A stretch of DNA of 64,000 bases, from the NCBI RefSeq assembly GCF_016185115.1, contig NZ_JACPOF010000021.1:186001-250000 (forward strand), written 5' to 3'. The DNA is from Polaromonas sp. Its GTDB lineage: Bacteria > Pseudomonadota > Gammaproteobacteria > Burkholderiales > Burkholderiaceae_C. The notes below the pieces were generated by a model, which was not told the DNA's origin, searched no databases, and was given only the letters and a program-made list of their open reading frames with translations. The translations under genes were made by a program, and so were the position numbers. This document shows positions 42,190-50,229 of the stretch, in pieces (position 1 is the stretch's first letter; the number at the start of each line of letters is the position of its first letter).

Positions 42190-42948
42190 ATGAAGAGCGT
42201 TGCTTCCCCCGCCACCCCGGCTGCCAAGGCTGATTTCGTGCCTTACGGCTCGGGCAAACCGCAGCATTTCTCGCGCGCCGATGAGGTGTATGAGCAGCTC
42301 AAGCGCGATGTGTCCGACTTCAAGCTGCTGCCCGGCGACCGCTTCACCGAAACCGAAGTCAGCGCGCGTCTCGGCGTCTCGCGCACGCCGGTGCGGCAGG
42401 CGCTGTTCAGGTTGCAGCAGGAGGGTTTTGTCGAGGTGCTGTTTCGCAGCGGCTGGCGCGTGCTGCCCTTTGACTTCAACCAGTTTGAAGACCTCTACGA
42501 CCTGCGCATGGTGCTGGAGACCACGGCCGTGCACCGCCTCTGCGAAGACGCCGTCAAGGTCAACCAGCACCTGCTCGACGAACTCGCCGCCATCTGGCTG
42601 GTCGCGCCCGGGGAGCGCAGCAGCGACATGGACCAGGTTGCGCGCTGGGACGAATCCTTTCACTGCTCCCTGGTCGCGGCCGCCGGCAATGCCGAAACCG
42701 CGCGCGTGCACGGCGACGTGACCGACCGCATACGCGTGATACGCCGGCTCGACTTCACCCAGCAGCCGCGCATAGACGCCACCTATGACGAGCACGCCAA
42801 GATCCTGAAAGCCATACAGCACAAGCGCGGCGACCAGGCCGCCATGCTGCTGCGCGCCCACATCGAGACCAGCCAGGCCGAAGTGCGCAAGATCACGCTG
42901 CACCAGGTGCACATGGCGCGGCAGCAGGGCAAGTCGTCGGGCCGCTGA
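42190..42948 (+). CDS. GntR-family regulator (FCD/FadR type)
   Basis: A 252-residue regulator: winged helix DRFTETEVSARLGVSRTPVR then QALFRLQQEGFVEV, followed by an all-helical FCD ligand domain (LYDLRMVLETTAVHRLCEDA; metal-ligand-type residues in WDESFHCSLVAAAGN and YDEHAKILKAIQ). FCD regulators usually sense carboxylic acids. It is the last gene of the operon, 30 bp after atzH, and the FadR-like palindrome at 35510 is a likely operator. A composite repeat follows in place of a terminator. Confidence 0.92.
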   Translation: MKSVASPATPAAKADFVPYGSGKPQHFSRADEVYEQLKRDVSDFKLLPGDRFTETEVSARLGVSRTPVRQALFRLQQEGFVEVLFRSGWRVLPFDFNQFEDLYDLRMVLETTAVHRLCEDAVKVNQHLLDELAAIWLVAPGERSSDMDQVARWDESFHCSLVAAAGNAETARVHGDVTDRIRVIRRLDFTQQPRIDATYDEHAKILKAIQHKRGDQAAMLLRAHIETSQAEVRKITLHQVHMARQQGKSSGR

Positions 42949-42974
42949 GGCCTGCCAGCTGCCCGAAAAGGCAG

Positions 42975-43151
42975 TTTTTAACGTATACGTTAAAAAATCA
43001 GCAAAAGTCAAGTTCCATATTAACTTTTGCCTGTTTGGCGGCTGTTTTTGCGTCCGCAAGGCCAAAAAAGCCCTGAAAAAGGCCATTTTCAGGTGCCAAA
43101 TCGGCCTCCAGGCCAATAAATACGTGCGTGAGCAGCTATGTTTTTAATAGC
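42975..43151 (-). repeat. Composite palindromic intergenic repeat, copy 3 (inverted)
   Basis: A 177-bp copy of the unit at 7184, in reverse orientation: it begins with the TTTTTAACG...CGTTAAAAA palindrome. Next is a CATATTAACTTTTGC half-palindrome, and it ends CAATAAATACGTGCGTGAGC AGC followed by a TAGC stem remnant. It lies between the converging GntR and aldo/keto reductase genes. Confidence 0.85.
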
Positions 43152-43162
43152 GGCTGACTGCT

Positions 43163-44041
43163 TTATTTTGCAATCGTGTCCAGCTGCGCCAGCGCTTCAG
43201 GCGTCAGTTTGAGCTGTCCGGCGGCCAGGTTCTCGCGCAGGTGGGTCACCGACGATGTTCCGGGTATCAAGAGGATGTTGGGCGAGCGCTGCAGCAGCCA
43301 GGCGAGCGCCACCTGCATGGGCGTGGCGCCCAGTTGCTGCGCGACATCCGACAGGGCGGAGGATTGCAGCGGCGTAAAACCACCCAGCGGGAAGAAGGGC
43401 ACATAGGGAATGCCCAGGCCAGCCAGTTCGTCAATCAGCGCGTCGTCTTCGCGGTGGGCGAGGTTGTACTGGTTCTGCACGCAGACGATGTCGCAGATCG
43501 AGCGCCCCTGAGCGACCTGTTTCGAGGTCACGTTGCTCAGCCCGATGTGGCGTATCAGGCCTTTTTGCTGCAGGCCGGCCAGCACGGTCAGCGGCTCTTC
43601 CAGCGAGCCTTCGGCCGGGCCGTGCACGTCGAACATGCTGCGCAGGTTGACGGTGTCGAGCACGTCCAGGCCGAGGTTGCTGAGGTTGTCGTGCACCGCC
43701 TGGGTCAGCTCTTCAGGCGACATCGCCGGTATCCAGGATCCGTCTGCGCCGCGGCGTGCACTCACTTTGGTGACGATGGCCAGGTTGGCCGGGTAGGGGT
43801 GCAAGGCCTCGCGGATGATCTGGTTGGTGATGTGCGGGCCGTAGAAGTCGGAGGTGTCGATATGGTCGACGCCGCTGGCCACGGCCTCGCGCAGCACGGC
43901 CAGGGCGGCGGCCCTGTCTTTTGGCGGGCCGAACACGCCCGGCCCTGCAAGCTGCATGGCGCCGTAGCCCAGGCGTTTGACCTGGCGGTGGCCGAGTTTG
44001 TAGGTGGCGGTCTGGCTGGCGTTAACGGTGGTGATGGACAT
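43163..44041 (-). CDS. Aldo/keto reductase
   Basis: A 292-residue NADPH-dependent oxidoreductase of the AKR fold: GYGAMQLAGPGVFGPP near residue 25, VDHIDTSDFYGP with catalytic Asp and Tyr, AIVTKVSARRG with the Lys, then IRHIGLSNVTSKQ and the coenzyme segment ILLIPGTSSVTHLREN. Cytoplasmic; substrate unknown. It is transcribed divergently from a LysR regulator, the usual arrangement for regulator and target. The shared 130-bp gap contains a CGAAATTTCG palindrome (44129-44138). Confidence 0.92.
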   Translation of the reverse strand: MSITTVNASQTATYKLGHRQVKRLGYGAMQLAGPGVFGPPKDRAAALAVLREAVASGVDHIDTSDFYGPHITNQIIREALHPYPANLAIVTKVSARRGADGSWIPAMSPEELTQAVHDNLSNLGLDVLDTVNLRSMFDVHGPAEGSLEEPLTVLAGLQQKGLIRHIGLSNVTSKQVAQGRSICDIVCVQNQYNLAHREDDALIDELAGLGIPYVPFFPLGGFTPLQSSALSDVAQQLGATPMQVALAWLLQRSPNILLIPGTSSVTHLRENLAAGQLKLTPEALAQLDTIAK

Positions 44042-44171
44042 GGTCTTGGGTTCCTGCTGTGTGAATGTGAGCGAATGGTAGGGACGTGCAGGCCGTTCGA
44101 CAATCCATCACAATCGGCACGGGTCGTGCGAAATTTCGAACAATGCGCGGCCGAACAATACCCATCAAACC

Positions 44172-45086
44172 ATGGACGCCAACCTCGCCGACCTGAATGC
44201 CTTTCTTGCCGTGGCACGTGCCAAAGGCTTTCGCGAGGGCGCGCGCGCCAGCGGCGGCAGTGCCTCCGGCCTCAGCGAAGCGGTGCGCCGGCTGGAGACA
44301 CAGCTGGGCGTGCGCCTGCTGCATCGCACCACGCGCACCGTGTCACTGACCGAGGCCGGCCAGCGGCTGATAGAGCGGCTGGCGCCCGCACTGACCGAGG
44401 TGCAGGCCGCGCTGGATGTGGTCAACGGTTTCCGTGACCGGCCTGCCGGCACCCTGCGCCTGAATGTGGCGGTCAGCGCCGCGCGTTTGACGCTGCCGGC
44501 CATTGTTCCGGCCTTTCTTGCCGCCTACCCCGACATCCAGCTGGAGGTGTTTGCCGACGACACCTTTGTCGATGTGCTGGCCGCTGGCTGTGATGCCGGC
44601 ATACGCTACGAAGAGCGGCTTGAAAAAGACATGATTGCCGTGCCCATAGGCCCGCGCGTACAGCGGTTTGCGCTGGCGGCATCAACAGCGTACCTGGACA
44701 AACACGGCCAGCCGCAGCACCCGGGCGAACTGGTCAACCACGCCTGCCTGCGCGGCCGGTTTGCCAGCGGCGCCATGCCGCCCTGGGAGTTTGAAAAGGG
44801 CGGCGAGGTGGTGCGCATCACGCCGAACGGCCCGCTCATCGTGCAGATAGGTTCTGCCGTTGACCTGGTGGTGGATTCGGCCGTGGCAGGCACGGGGCTG
44901 GTATACCTGTTTGAGGACTGGCTGCGCCCGCAACTTGTCAGCGGTATGCTGGAGCCGGTGCTCAAGGACTGGTGGCCGAGTTTCTCGGGGCCATTTTTGT
45001 ACTACCCGGGCCACCGGCTGCCACCTGCACCGCTGCGCGCGTTTATCGATTTCATCAGGGCGCAGGCTGCGGCGACCGCGCCCTAG
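44172..45086 (+). CDS. LysR-family transcriptional regulator
   Basis: A 304-residue regulator: HTH LADLNAFLAVARAKGFREGA RASGGSASGLSEAVRRLETQ LGVRLLHRTTRTVSLTEAGQ, then a co-inducer domain of two alpha/beta lobes (GTLRLNVAVSAARLTLPAIV ... GSAVDLVVDSAVAGTGLVY). It resembles the CrgA/AaeR-type LysR group. It is divergent from the aldo/keto reductase gene, its probable target, and converges with the phosphagen kinase gene 10 bp away. Confidence 0.93.
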   Translation: MDANLADLNAFLAVARAKGFREGARASGGSASGLSEAVRRLETQLGVRLLHRTTRTVSLTEAGQRLIERLAPALTEVQAALDVVNGFRDRPAGTLRLNVAVSAARLTLPAIVPAFLAAYPDIQLEVFADDTFVDVLAAGCDAGIRYEERLEKDMIAVPIGPRVQRFALAASTAYLDKHGQPQHPGELVNHACLRGRFASGAMPPWEFEKGGEVVRITPNGPLIVQIGSAVDLVVDSAVAGTGLVYLFEDWLRPQLVSGMLEPVLKDWWPSFSGPFLYYPGHRLPPAPLRAFIDFIRAQAAATAP

Positions 45087-45096
45087 CGGCGACGCA

Positions 45097-46143
45097 TCAG
45101 GCGGGAAGCTTCTGCATCGCCAACAGCAGCTCCATGTCCCGCAGCATCTGCGTTTCTGAAATGCCCACACGGTTGCCAAAGCTGACGTCCACAAGTCCAC
45201 CTGCGCGAGGCGAGTGTTCCCCTTGCGCGCTGCGGACCTGAATCAGGCCAGCGGCCTCCAGCCGTTCCAGCGGCGCCTGCTGTGAGGTGTCCAGGCGAAG
45301 ATCCACGCGAAAGCTCACCCGCATGGCGCAGCCCACGTTGCTGGGGCAACTGGTGAGATAACCGAGTTGCGGGTCTTCACAAAAATCGAGCTGCGCCGCC
45401 AGCAATGACATGACCTGGCGCATGAGCGCATGGCAGGCCGCAGCACTGGCTCCCGGAAGGACAAGGGCCACACGCAGGTGGTCTTCTTCATTGATCCAGA
45501 TAGACAGCTGCCGGTTGTGTGTATTGAAGACGCTTCTGCCCGCCGGCCAGTCTGCGTGAATGCCTGCAGCTGCCATGTATTTGTCGTGCGGCCCGAAGGC
45601 AAGGCGCTCCGAGATCATGGCGTCAAGCTGGCTGGCGGGTATGTCCCCGAATTGCGCTGTGCTGCCATCAAAGTGGGGCGCCAGCGACCTGCATGCATGT
45701 GTGATTTTTTCTTCCACACGGATCCGCTCGGCCTTTGACATGCCGGCGGGGAAAACATGGCCTGCAAGATTGCGCGCCACCCTGATGCGGGTGGAGACAA
45801 CAGCTGCCGGATTGATGCATGCCAGGTCAGTGCGGTGCGTCAGGGACGGTGCCTGAAAACTTTCAACAATGTGATCGAACAGTTCGTGAAAGACGCCGTA
45901 GCTCTGAAAGTCGGGCGCGTAGATGCCAATCAAGCTGTCGGGGTAGCGCCGGCCGGAGCGAATCACGTCCGCCAGGCGGAAGCCGTTTGGTGTCACCCGC
46001 TTTGACAACTCTGCGCTATAGGCGTTGGTAAGGTAGCGGCTTAACAGGGACACCGAAATCGATTCGACTAGTACTGCGACCCGGAAGTAGCGAAACAAAA
46101 TGAAAGCGATGGATTCGCGCCCAGGGCAAGACGCAAGCCGCAA
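45097..46143 (-). CDS. Bacterial phosphagen (arginine-type) kinase, 5' end remodelled
   Basis: An ATP:guanidino phosphotransferase with both domains. N-terminal helical part: SLLSRYLTNAYSAELSKRV and IGIYAPDFQSYGVFHELFD. Catalytic part (numbering of the 348-residue frame): Arg119/121 in VVSTRIRVAR, Glu220 and Arg224 in NEEDHLR, Cys266 and Arg275 in YLTSCPSNVGCAMR, Arg304, Glu309 and His310 in VRSAQGEH. All five phosphate-binding Arg, both catalytic Glu and the Cys of arginine kinase are kept. The presence of the N-terminal domain rules against McsB. There is no in-frame ATG near the start: TTG 46143 and 46098 or GTG 46053 remain, and the first two lie in a palindromic element. Last gene of a binding-protein operon. 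Confidence 0.88.
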   Translation of the reverse strand: MRLASCPGRESIAFILFRYFRVAVLVESISVSLLSRYLTNAYSAELSKRVTPNGFRLADVIRSGRRYPDSLIGIYAPDFQSYGVFHELFDHIVESFQAPSLTHRTDLACINPAAVVSTRIRVARNLAGHVFPAGMSKAERIRVEEKITHACRSLAPHFDGSTAQFGDIPASQLDAMISERLAFGPHDKYMAAAGIHADWPAGRSVFNTHNRQLSIWINEEDHLRVALVLPGASAAACHALMRQVMSLLAAQLDFCEDPQLGYLTSCPSNVGCAMRVSFRVDLRLDTSQQAPLERLEAAGLIQVRSAQGEHSPRAGGLVDVSFGNRVGISETQMLRDMELLLAMQKLPA

Positions 46144-46234
46144 CGAAGGCTGGACGCCTTGGTAAGGCTGGCAACGCCGCCATGGGTGCGAAGACGCGCT
46201 TTCATGTTTCGATATTTTCGGGTTGCAGTGCTAG
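46068..46234. mobile_element. Miniature inverted-repeat element at the 5' end of the phosphagen kinase gene
   Basis: A 167-bp unit with imperfect terminal inverted repeats of about 40 bp. Left begins CTAGTACTGCGACCCGGAAG; right, on the minus strand, begins CTAGCACTGCAACCCGAAAA; both continue ...CGAAACA...TGAAAGCG. The core holds CAGGGCAAGACGC (46122-46134) and GCAACGCCGCCATGGG (46171-46186), shared with the element at 30794. Its right end includes the stop codon of the lipoprotein gene. Confidence 0.7.
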
Positions 46235-46989
46235 GGTGCTGTGCAGTAAGCGTCGGTATCCTGCTGCGTGATGACTGCTGCCGGCGTGCTGGCCTGCACC
46301 AGGAACTCTGACGCGCCGTAGTGGTTGGGCCGGGCGTTGACCTGGTTCCAGTCGTAGGTGTAACCCAGGCGTGTGAAGGGGTAGCCGGGGCCGCCAGCGC
46401 CGTCGACCACGAAGGAGTCTGCCATCTGCCTCAAGACGTAGTCACGCACATCCGGCGCGCGGCTGGCCTGTATGCCAACGGTGCAGACGGGGCTTTGCGG
46501 ATTGGTTTCATCAACGCCAAGGCAGGGCCTGTCGAGGCGATCACGGGCGAGCTCCATGGTCACAAACTTCGCCTTGCGAAACTGCGGCGGCGGGTCCATG
46601 GGCAGGCCCAGCAGCTGTTCAATGCGCTGGCGCAATGCGTCGCCCTTCAAGCCCCAGGCGCGGCAACTCGCCTGCACCTCGCCGGCCAGCGTGACCCAGA
46701 TGCGGTCTGGCGGCGTGGTGGTGGCGCAGCTGGTGTCCGGCGCCTTGCAGGGCGTGCGGCTTTCAGTCACCCATGACACCACGCGAACCTTGTCACCTTG
46801 CGGCAGCGGCATCAGGGGCGTGACCTTGCGTGGACTGGCTACCGCTGCGTCGGCAATCGCGGCTTCATAGACCGCCTTTGTCGAGTCGGCAGATGGCGCA
46901 ACAGTAGCGCAACCAGCCAGTGCAATAGCTGCCGCCCAGATGAGGGCAGCGCCCACGCGGCGCATGTTGTGGGAAAGGTGTGTTGTCAT
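46231..46989 (-). CDS. Lipoprotein of unknown function
   Basis: A 252-residue protein with a lipoprotein signal peptide (RRVGAALIWAAAIALAGC, lipobox LAGC). The rest shows no family I recognise: several cysteines (RTPCKAPDTSCATT, ASCRAWG, RPCLGVDE, SPVCTVG) suggest disulphides in the periplasm, and the end is GYTYDWNQVNARPNHYGASE followed by FLVQAS. Its ATG overlaps the stop of the TAXI gene by 4 bp, so the two are coupled. A second ATG at 46965 would still keep the lipobox. The stop codon lies in the inverted repeat of a small element. Confidence 0.75.
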   Translation of the reverse strand: MTTHLSHNMRRVGAALIWAAAIALAGCATVAPSADSTKAVYEAAIADAAVASPRKVTPLMPLPQGDKVRVVSWVTESRTPCKAPDTSCATTTPPDRIWVTLAGEVQASCRAWGLKGDALRQRIEQLLGLPMDPPPQFRKAKFVTMELARDRLDRPCLGVDETNPQSPVCTVGIQASRAPDVRDYVLRQMADSFVVDGAGGPGYPFTRLGYTYDWNQVNARPNHYGASEFLVQASTPAAVITQQDTDAYCTAP

Positions 46990-48332
46990 GCTTTGTCCCT
47001 CATAAATTCAAGCCGGGCCCGCGAATCTGCGATGGCCGAAAAAAGCTGCGGCACCAGGTTGGCATTGGCCAGCGGTCCGTTGGCCGTCAGGCGGCGCATG
47101 GCGGTGGCCTTGATGTCCGTGAGTTCTTTTTGCCACGCTGCAAGCTGCGACGGGGGCGGCGGGTCGTCCGGCACGGCGTCGACAGCGGCATCGACGGCAA
47201 GCACACGTTCAATCAGGGCAACAAAAAATGCATCGTCGGTTTCGGCTTTGACAGGCTCGGGCGGGGCGCCCTTGAACCACTTGAACACCACAATCAATGT
47301 CGAGGCGACTGAAAGTACCAGGCCGAAAAGCGCTTCAACCTTCTTGAGCGTGGCCTGCGACAGGAAGGGGTTCTTGCGGTCCATGAACATCCGCGTGCCT
47401 GCGGACAGCGGGTAGCTCGAAGATTCGAGAATCTTGTCTTCATCAAACTTCATCTTCAGGTGCATCTGCAGATCCGGGCTGTACACGCCCTCAAGCACCT
47501 TGAACACGGCGCGCGGGTCGAGATTTGAATTGGCCACCAGCTGCAGGTTGACACCCACAGTCCTCACATCGCGCGGCGGCACCGGCGGCTGGACGCTGTA
47601 CATATAGGCCATGACTTTGGTGTCGGCCACCCAGCCCTGGCGCAAGGCGAGTGCGCTGGGGAAAGGAATCTCCAGCAGGCTGTAGCCATACTGCTTGACG
47701 ATGTAGTCCGCCACGTTGGAAGGCGCAAACGAGGTGATGACGATGACCTCAGGCACCCGGTCCTTGCGCAGGGCCAGCAGGTCTTCGGTGCTCAGGTTTG
47801 TTTCAACATAGTCCACGCCATCGCGCATGCCCGAAAACTCCAGCAGCTGTTTGCCGATCACCCGTGTGCCGCCTTTTTTGCTGCCCAGATTGATGCGCTT
47901 GCCGCGCATGCCGGCGATGTCCTTGATGTCGGGGCTGACCAGGAAGTGCAGCAGCTCGGGCGCGAGGTTGGCGACATGGCTCACGTTCGGAAAGGGCAGC
48001 TCCAGGCCGCCCTGTATCAGCGCGAAATCCAGCTTGCCCTGGGACACCAGCGACAGCGCCTCCTGCGAACCATCTGTCGGCAGCACGTCAAGACGCACGC
48101 CCAGCGGCAGGATGTCGTCGCGCAGGGTGCCGGCCAGGTAGTGCCGGTTGCCCAGGATGTCGCCGCCCGTGATCTTCAGCGAATAGGTTCTGGGCAGCAC
48201 CTCGTAGACATAGTGGCCGGCGATGCCCAGCAGCACAATGACAAGCAGGCAGGCCAGCGTCTTTCGCACGCGTTCATGGCGCTGCATGCGATTGAGCCAG
48301 TCGTTGAGTATTCCGCGTGCTTCGTTGGCCAT
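46986..48332 (-). CDS. TAXI-family substrate-binding protein, membrane-anchored
   Basis: A 448-residue protein: an N-terminal membrane helix (TLACLLVIVLLGIAGHYVYE), then a TAXI/NMT1-like periplasmic binding domain (YSLKITGGDILGNRHYLAGT ... INLGSKKGGTRVIGKQLLEF). A second membrane helix follows (LFGLVLSVASTLIVVFKWF) and then a cytoplasmic tail of about 85 residues. TAXI proteins normally serve TRAP transporters, but no DctQ/DctM gene is present and this protein is anchored at both ends. A sensory or scaffolding role is therefore possible. It starts 10 bp after the PstS-like gene; frame extension to 48419 would overlap that gene. Confidence 0.85.
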   Translation of the reverse strand: MANEARGILNDWLNRMQRHERVRKTLACLLVIVLLGIAGHYVYEVLPRTYSLKITGGDILGNRHYLAGTLRDDILPLGVRLDVLPTDGSQEALSLVSQGKLDFALIQGGLELPFPNVSHVANLAPELLHFLVSPDIKDIAGMRGKRINLGSKKGGTRVIGKQLLEFSGMRDGVDYVETNLSTEDLLALRKDRVPEVIVITSFAPSNVADYIVKQYGYSLLEIPFPSALALRQGWVADTKVMAYMYSVQPPVPPRDVRTVGVNLQLVANSNLDPRAVFKVLEGVYSPDLQMHLKMKFDEDKILESSSYPLSAGTRMFMDRKNPFLSQATLKKVEALFGLVLSVASTLIVVFKWFKGAPPEPVKAETDDAFFVALIERVLAVDAAVDAVPDDPPPPSQLAAWQKELTDIKATAMRRLTANGPLANANLVPQLFSAIADSRARLEFMRDKA

Positions 48333-48342
48333 GTGCTGCCTG

Positions 48343-49176
48343 CTATCTGACCGGGATGAACCCGGCGCGGTCAATGATGGCCTGCCCTTCGGGCGATTCC
48401 GCCAGGGCGATGAAGTCAAGCGCCTGCTGACGTGCGCGGCCGAAAGTCATCAGGTACAGCGAGCGCTCGAACGGGTAACGGCCGCTGAGAATGGTCTCGC
48501 GCGTGATCGGAATGTTGTCTATCTCAAGGGCCGGAATGTCGGCCGGCAAGCCGCCATCGTCAGTCGCCACACAACCTATGGCGTTGGGGTGCTGGCGAAT
48601 GAAGTCCAGCAGTTCGTCCCGCGTCTTCCTGAAGTTCGACTTCAGTGAGAGGTCTGCACCGGCAAGGACAACCTCGCTGACATAACGGCTGGTGGATGTA
48701 TGGCGCGGGCGCATCACTACCTCTATGGGGCTGTCGGTGCCGCCCAGTACTTTCCAGTTGTTGATTTTGCCCGTCAGCACATCGCGCACCAATGACTGCC
48801 TGATTTGCCTGACCGGGTTTTTGGCATTCACCACCACTGCAATCGCATCCCTCGCAACCAGGTGGTTGTGTGCCTGCGGCTCCGCTTCCGCGCCTTCCAG
48901 GTCGCGCGCCATGGCTGCAATGTCGATGGCATGGCGCTTGACGGCGAGCAGGCCCTGCAATGAACCACCGCGCTCCACAATGACTTTCACGCCGTAGCGC
49001 TTTTCGAATTCCCTGCCCAGCGCGATGTTCATCTCATACATGGCCGACGCGCCGCCTATGAGCAGCGCATTCTTGCCTGCAGGCGTGCGGCGAAGCTGTA
49101 CCCATTGCCACGCCGGGTAGGCGGTAGCCCCGGCAATGGCCGCGACAAATCCGCCGGCGAGGTAGCGTCTTTTCAT
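48343..49176 (-). CDS. PstS-like substrate-binding protein, second of two
   Basis: A 277-residue protein with an uncleaved-looking N-terminal helix (RRYLAGGFVAAIAGATAYPA). A PBP-like fold follows, related to phosphate-binding PstS: LLIGGASAMYEMNIALGREF, VERGGSLQGLLAVKRHAIDI with AAMARDLE, and VLTGKINNWKVLGGTDSPIE, where GxIxNWxxxGG is the PstS hallmark. Its ATG overlaps the stop of the first PstS-like gene by 4 bp. No pstCAB genes are present, so transport by a classic Pst system is not encoded here. Confidence 0.86.
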   Translation of the reverse strand: MKRRYLAGGFVAAIAGATAYPAWQWVQLRRTPAGKNALLIGGASAMYEMNIALGREFEKRYGVKVIVERGGSLQGLLAVKRHAIDIAAMARDLEGAEAEPQAHNHLVARDAIAVVVNAKNPVRQIRQSLVRDVLTGKINNWKVLGGTDSPIEVVMRPRHTSTSRYVSEVVLAGADLSLKSNFRKTRDELLDFIRQHPNAIGCVATDDGGLPADIPALEIDNIPITRETILSGRYPFERSLYLMTFGRARQQALDFIALAESPEGQAIIDRAGFIPVR

Positions 49177-50081
49177 CGTGTGGCCGATGCAGCGGTTTTG
49201 GCCGTTGGGGCCGGCAAGGCAAATACCGAATTGGAAATGGGCGCTGACAGGCCGGTCACAAACTGCAGGAACTTCTGCGCCTCTGCCGACGGTTTTTCAC
49301 GTGTCACAAACATCAGCGGAGCCAGCAGTGTGTAGCGGCCGCTTTGCACGCTGTCTGCACCGGCAATGACCTTGTCCACCGACAGAATCTTGAGTGCCCG
49401 GTCCTTGACTGATTCGGTCGCCATGTAGGTGACGCCGAAGGGGTCGCTGCCCACGCCGGCTACACGCTGCTCCAGCTCGGCGTTGCGGGCTCTGGGTGTG
49501 AAGGTGTCCGTATCGCCGAGAACCTTGTCGTTCCAGGTGTTGGTAATGCCGTCGCCCGGCGGGCCGATGTAAACGTTGATGGGGGCGTCTTTTCCGCCCA
49601 CGGCCTTCCAGTTGTTGATGCGCCCCGAGAAGATTTCCCGCAGTTGCACCATGCTGAGGTCGTTCACGGGGTTGCTGAAATGAACCGCAGGCGCCATCGC
49701 CACCTGCCGGAAGGGCACATTGACCAGTTTTACGCCGCTGCGGACGATCTCGTCCTCGGTGTCGTCAGAGGCCGAGCCACTGACGATGGCCATGTCGGCC
49801 GTGTTGTCCAGCAGCGTCAGGTAGCCGCGCGATGTGCCGCCACCACTGACCACCACCGACGACTTGGGGTTGCTTCGCATGTACTGTTCGGCCAGGGATT
49901 GCACGATGGAGCCGAATGCAATCGAGCCCCGGATGTGCACCGTGCGCGGGGCGGGGGTTTTATCAGCCGACAGGGCCGGGGAGGGCAGGACTGCCATCGT
50001 TGCTGCCATCACTGGCGCCAGCGCCGCAAGCATGAATGCACGCCTGGATGTCCCCGCCAGCCTGTAGTCGCAAGTTTTCAT
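49173..50081 (-). CDS. PstS-like substrate-binding protein, first of two
   Basis: A 302-residue exported protein with a twin-arginine-type leader (TSRRAFMLAALAPVMAATMA). PstS-like motifs: VHIRGSIAFGSIVQSLAEQY, VVSGGGTSRGYLTLLDNTAD, LREIFSGRINNWKAVGGKDA. It is more PstS-like than the next gene and may bind phosphate or another oxyanion. The start MKTCDYRLAG at 50081 keeps the arginine pair near the N-terminus; the frame is open to 50129. It is the first gene of the minus-strand string that ends with the phosphagen kinase. Confidence 0.87.
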   Translation of the reverse strand: MKTCDYRLAGTSRRAFMLAALAPVMAATMAVLPSPALSADKTPAPRTVHIRGSIAFGSIVQSLAEQYMRSNPKSSVVVSGGGTSRGYLTLLDNTADMAIVSGSASDDTEDEIVRSGVKLVNVPFRQVAMAPAVHFSNPVNDLSMVQLREIFSGRINNWKAVGGKDAPINVYIGPPGDGITNTWNDKVLGDTDTFTPRARNAELEQRVAGVGSDPFGVTYMATESVKDRALKILSVDKVIAGADSVQSGRYTLLAPLMFVTREKPSAEAQKFLQFVTGLSAPISNSVFALPAPTAKTAASATR

Positions 50082-50229
50082 CGTTATGGTGCGATGCGCA
50101 GCCAGGAGATCATTTCCCTGTGCACACACTGTAACTCCCTGTTACAGACCGATGGTACGCGTTTGGCAGCGTAACCGGAAGGGGATTTGCGCGGCCTTCG
50201 CTGTTGCTACAACAGCGAAGTGCGCCAGT

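Noticed and set aside
45097-46143. Identification of the phosphagen kinase as McsB (protein arginine kinase)
   Set aside because: McsB lacks the N-terminal helical domain seen here, and no ctsR/mcsA/clpC neighbours are present.
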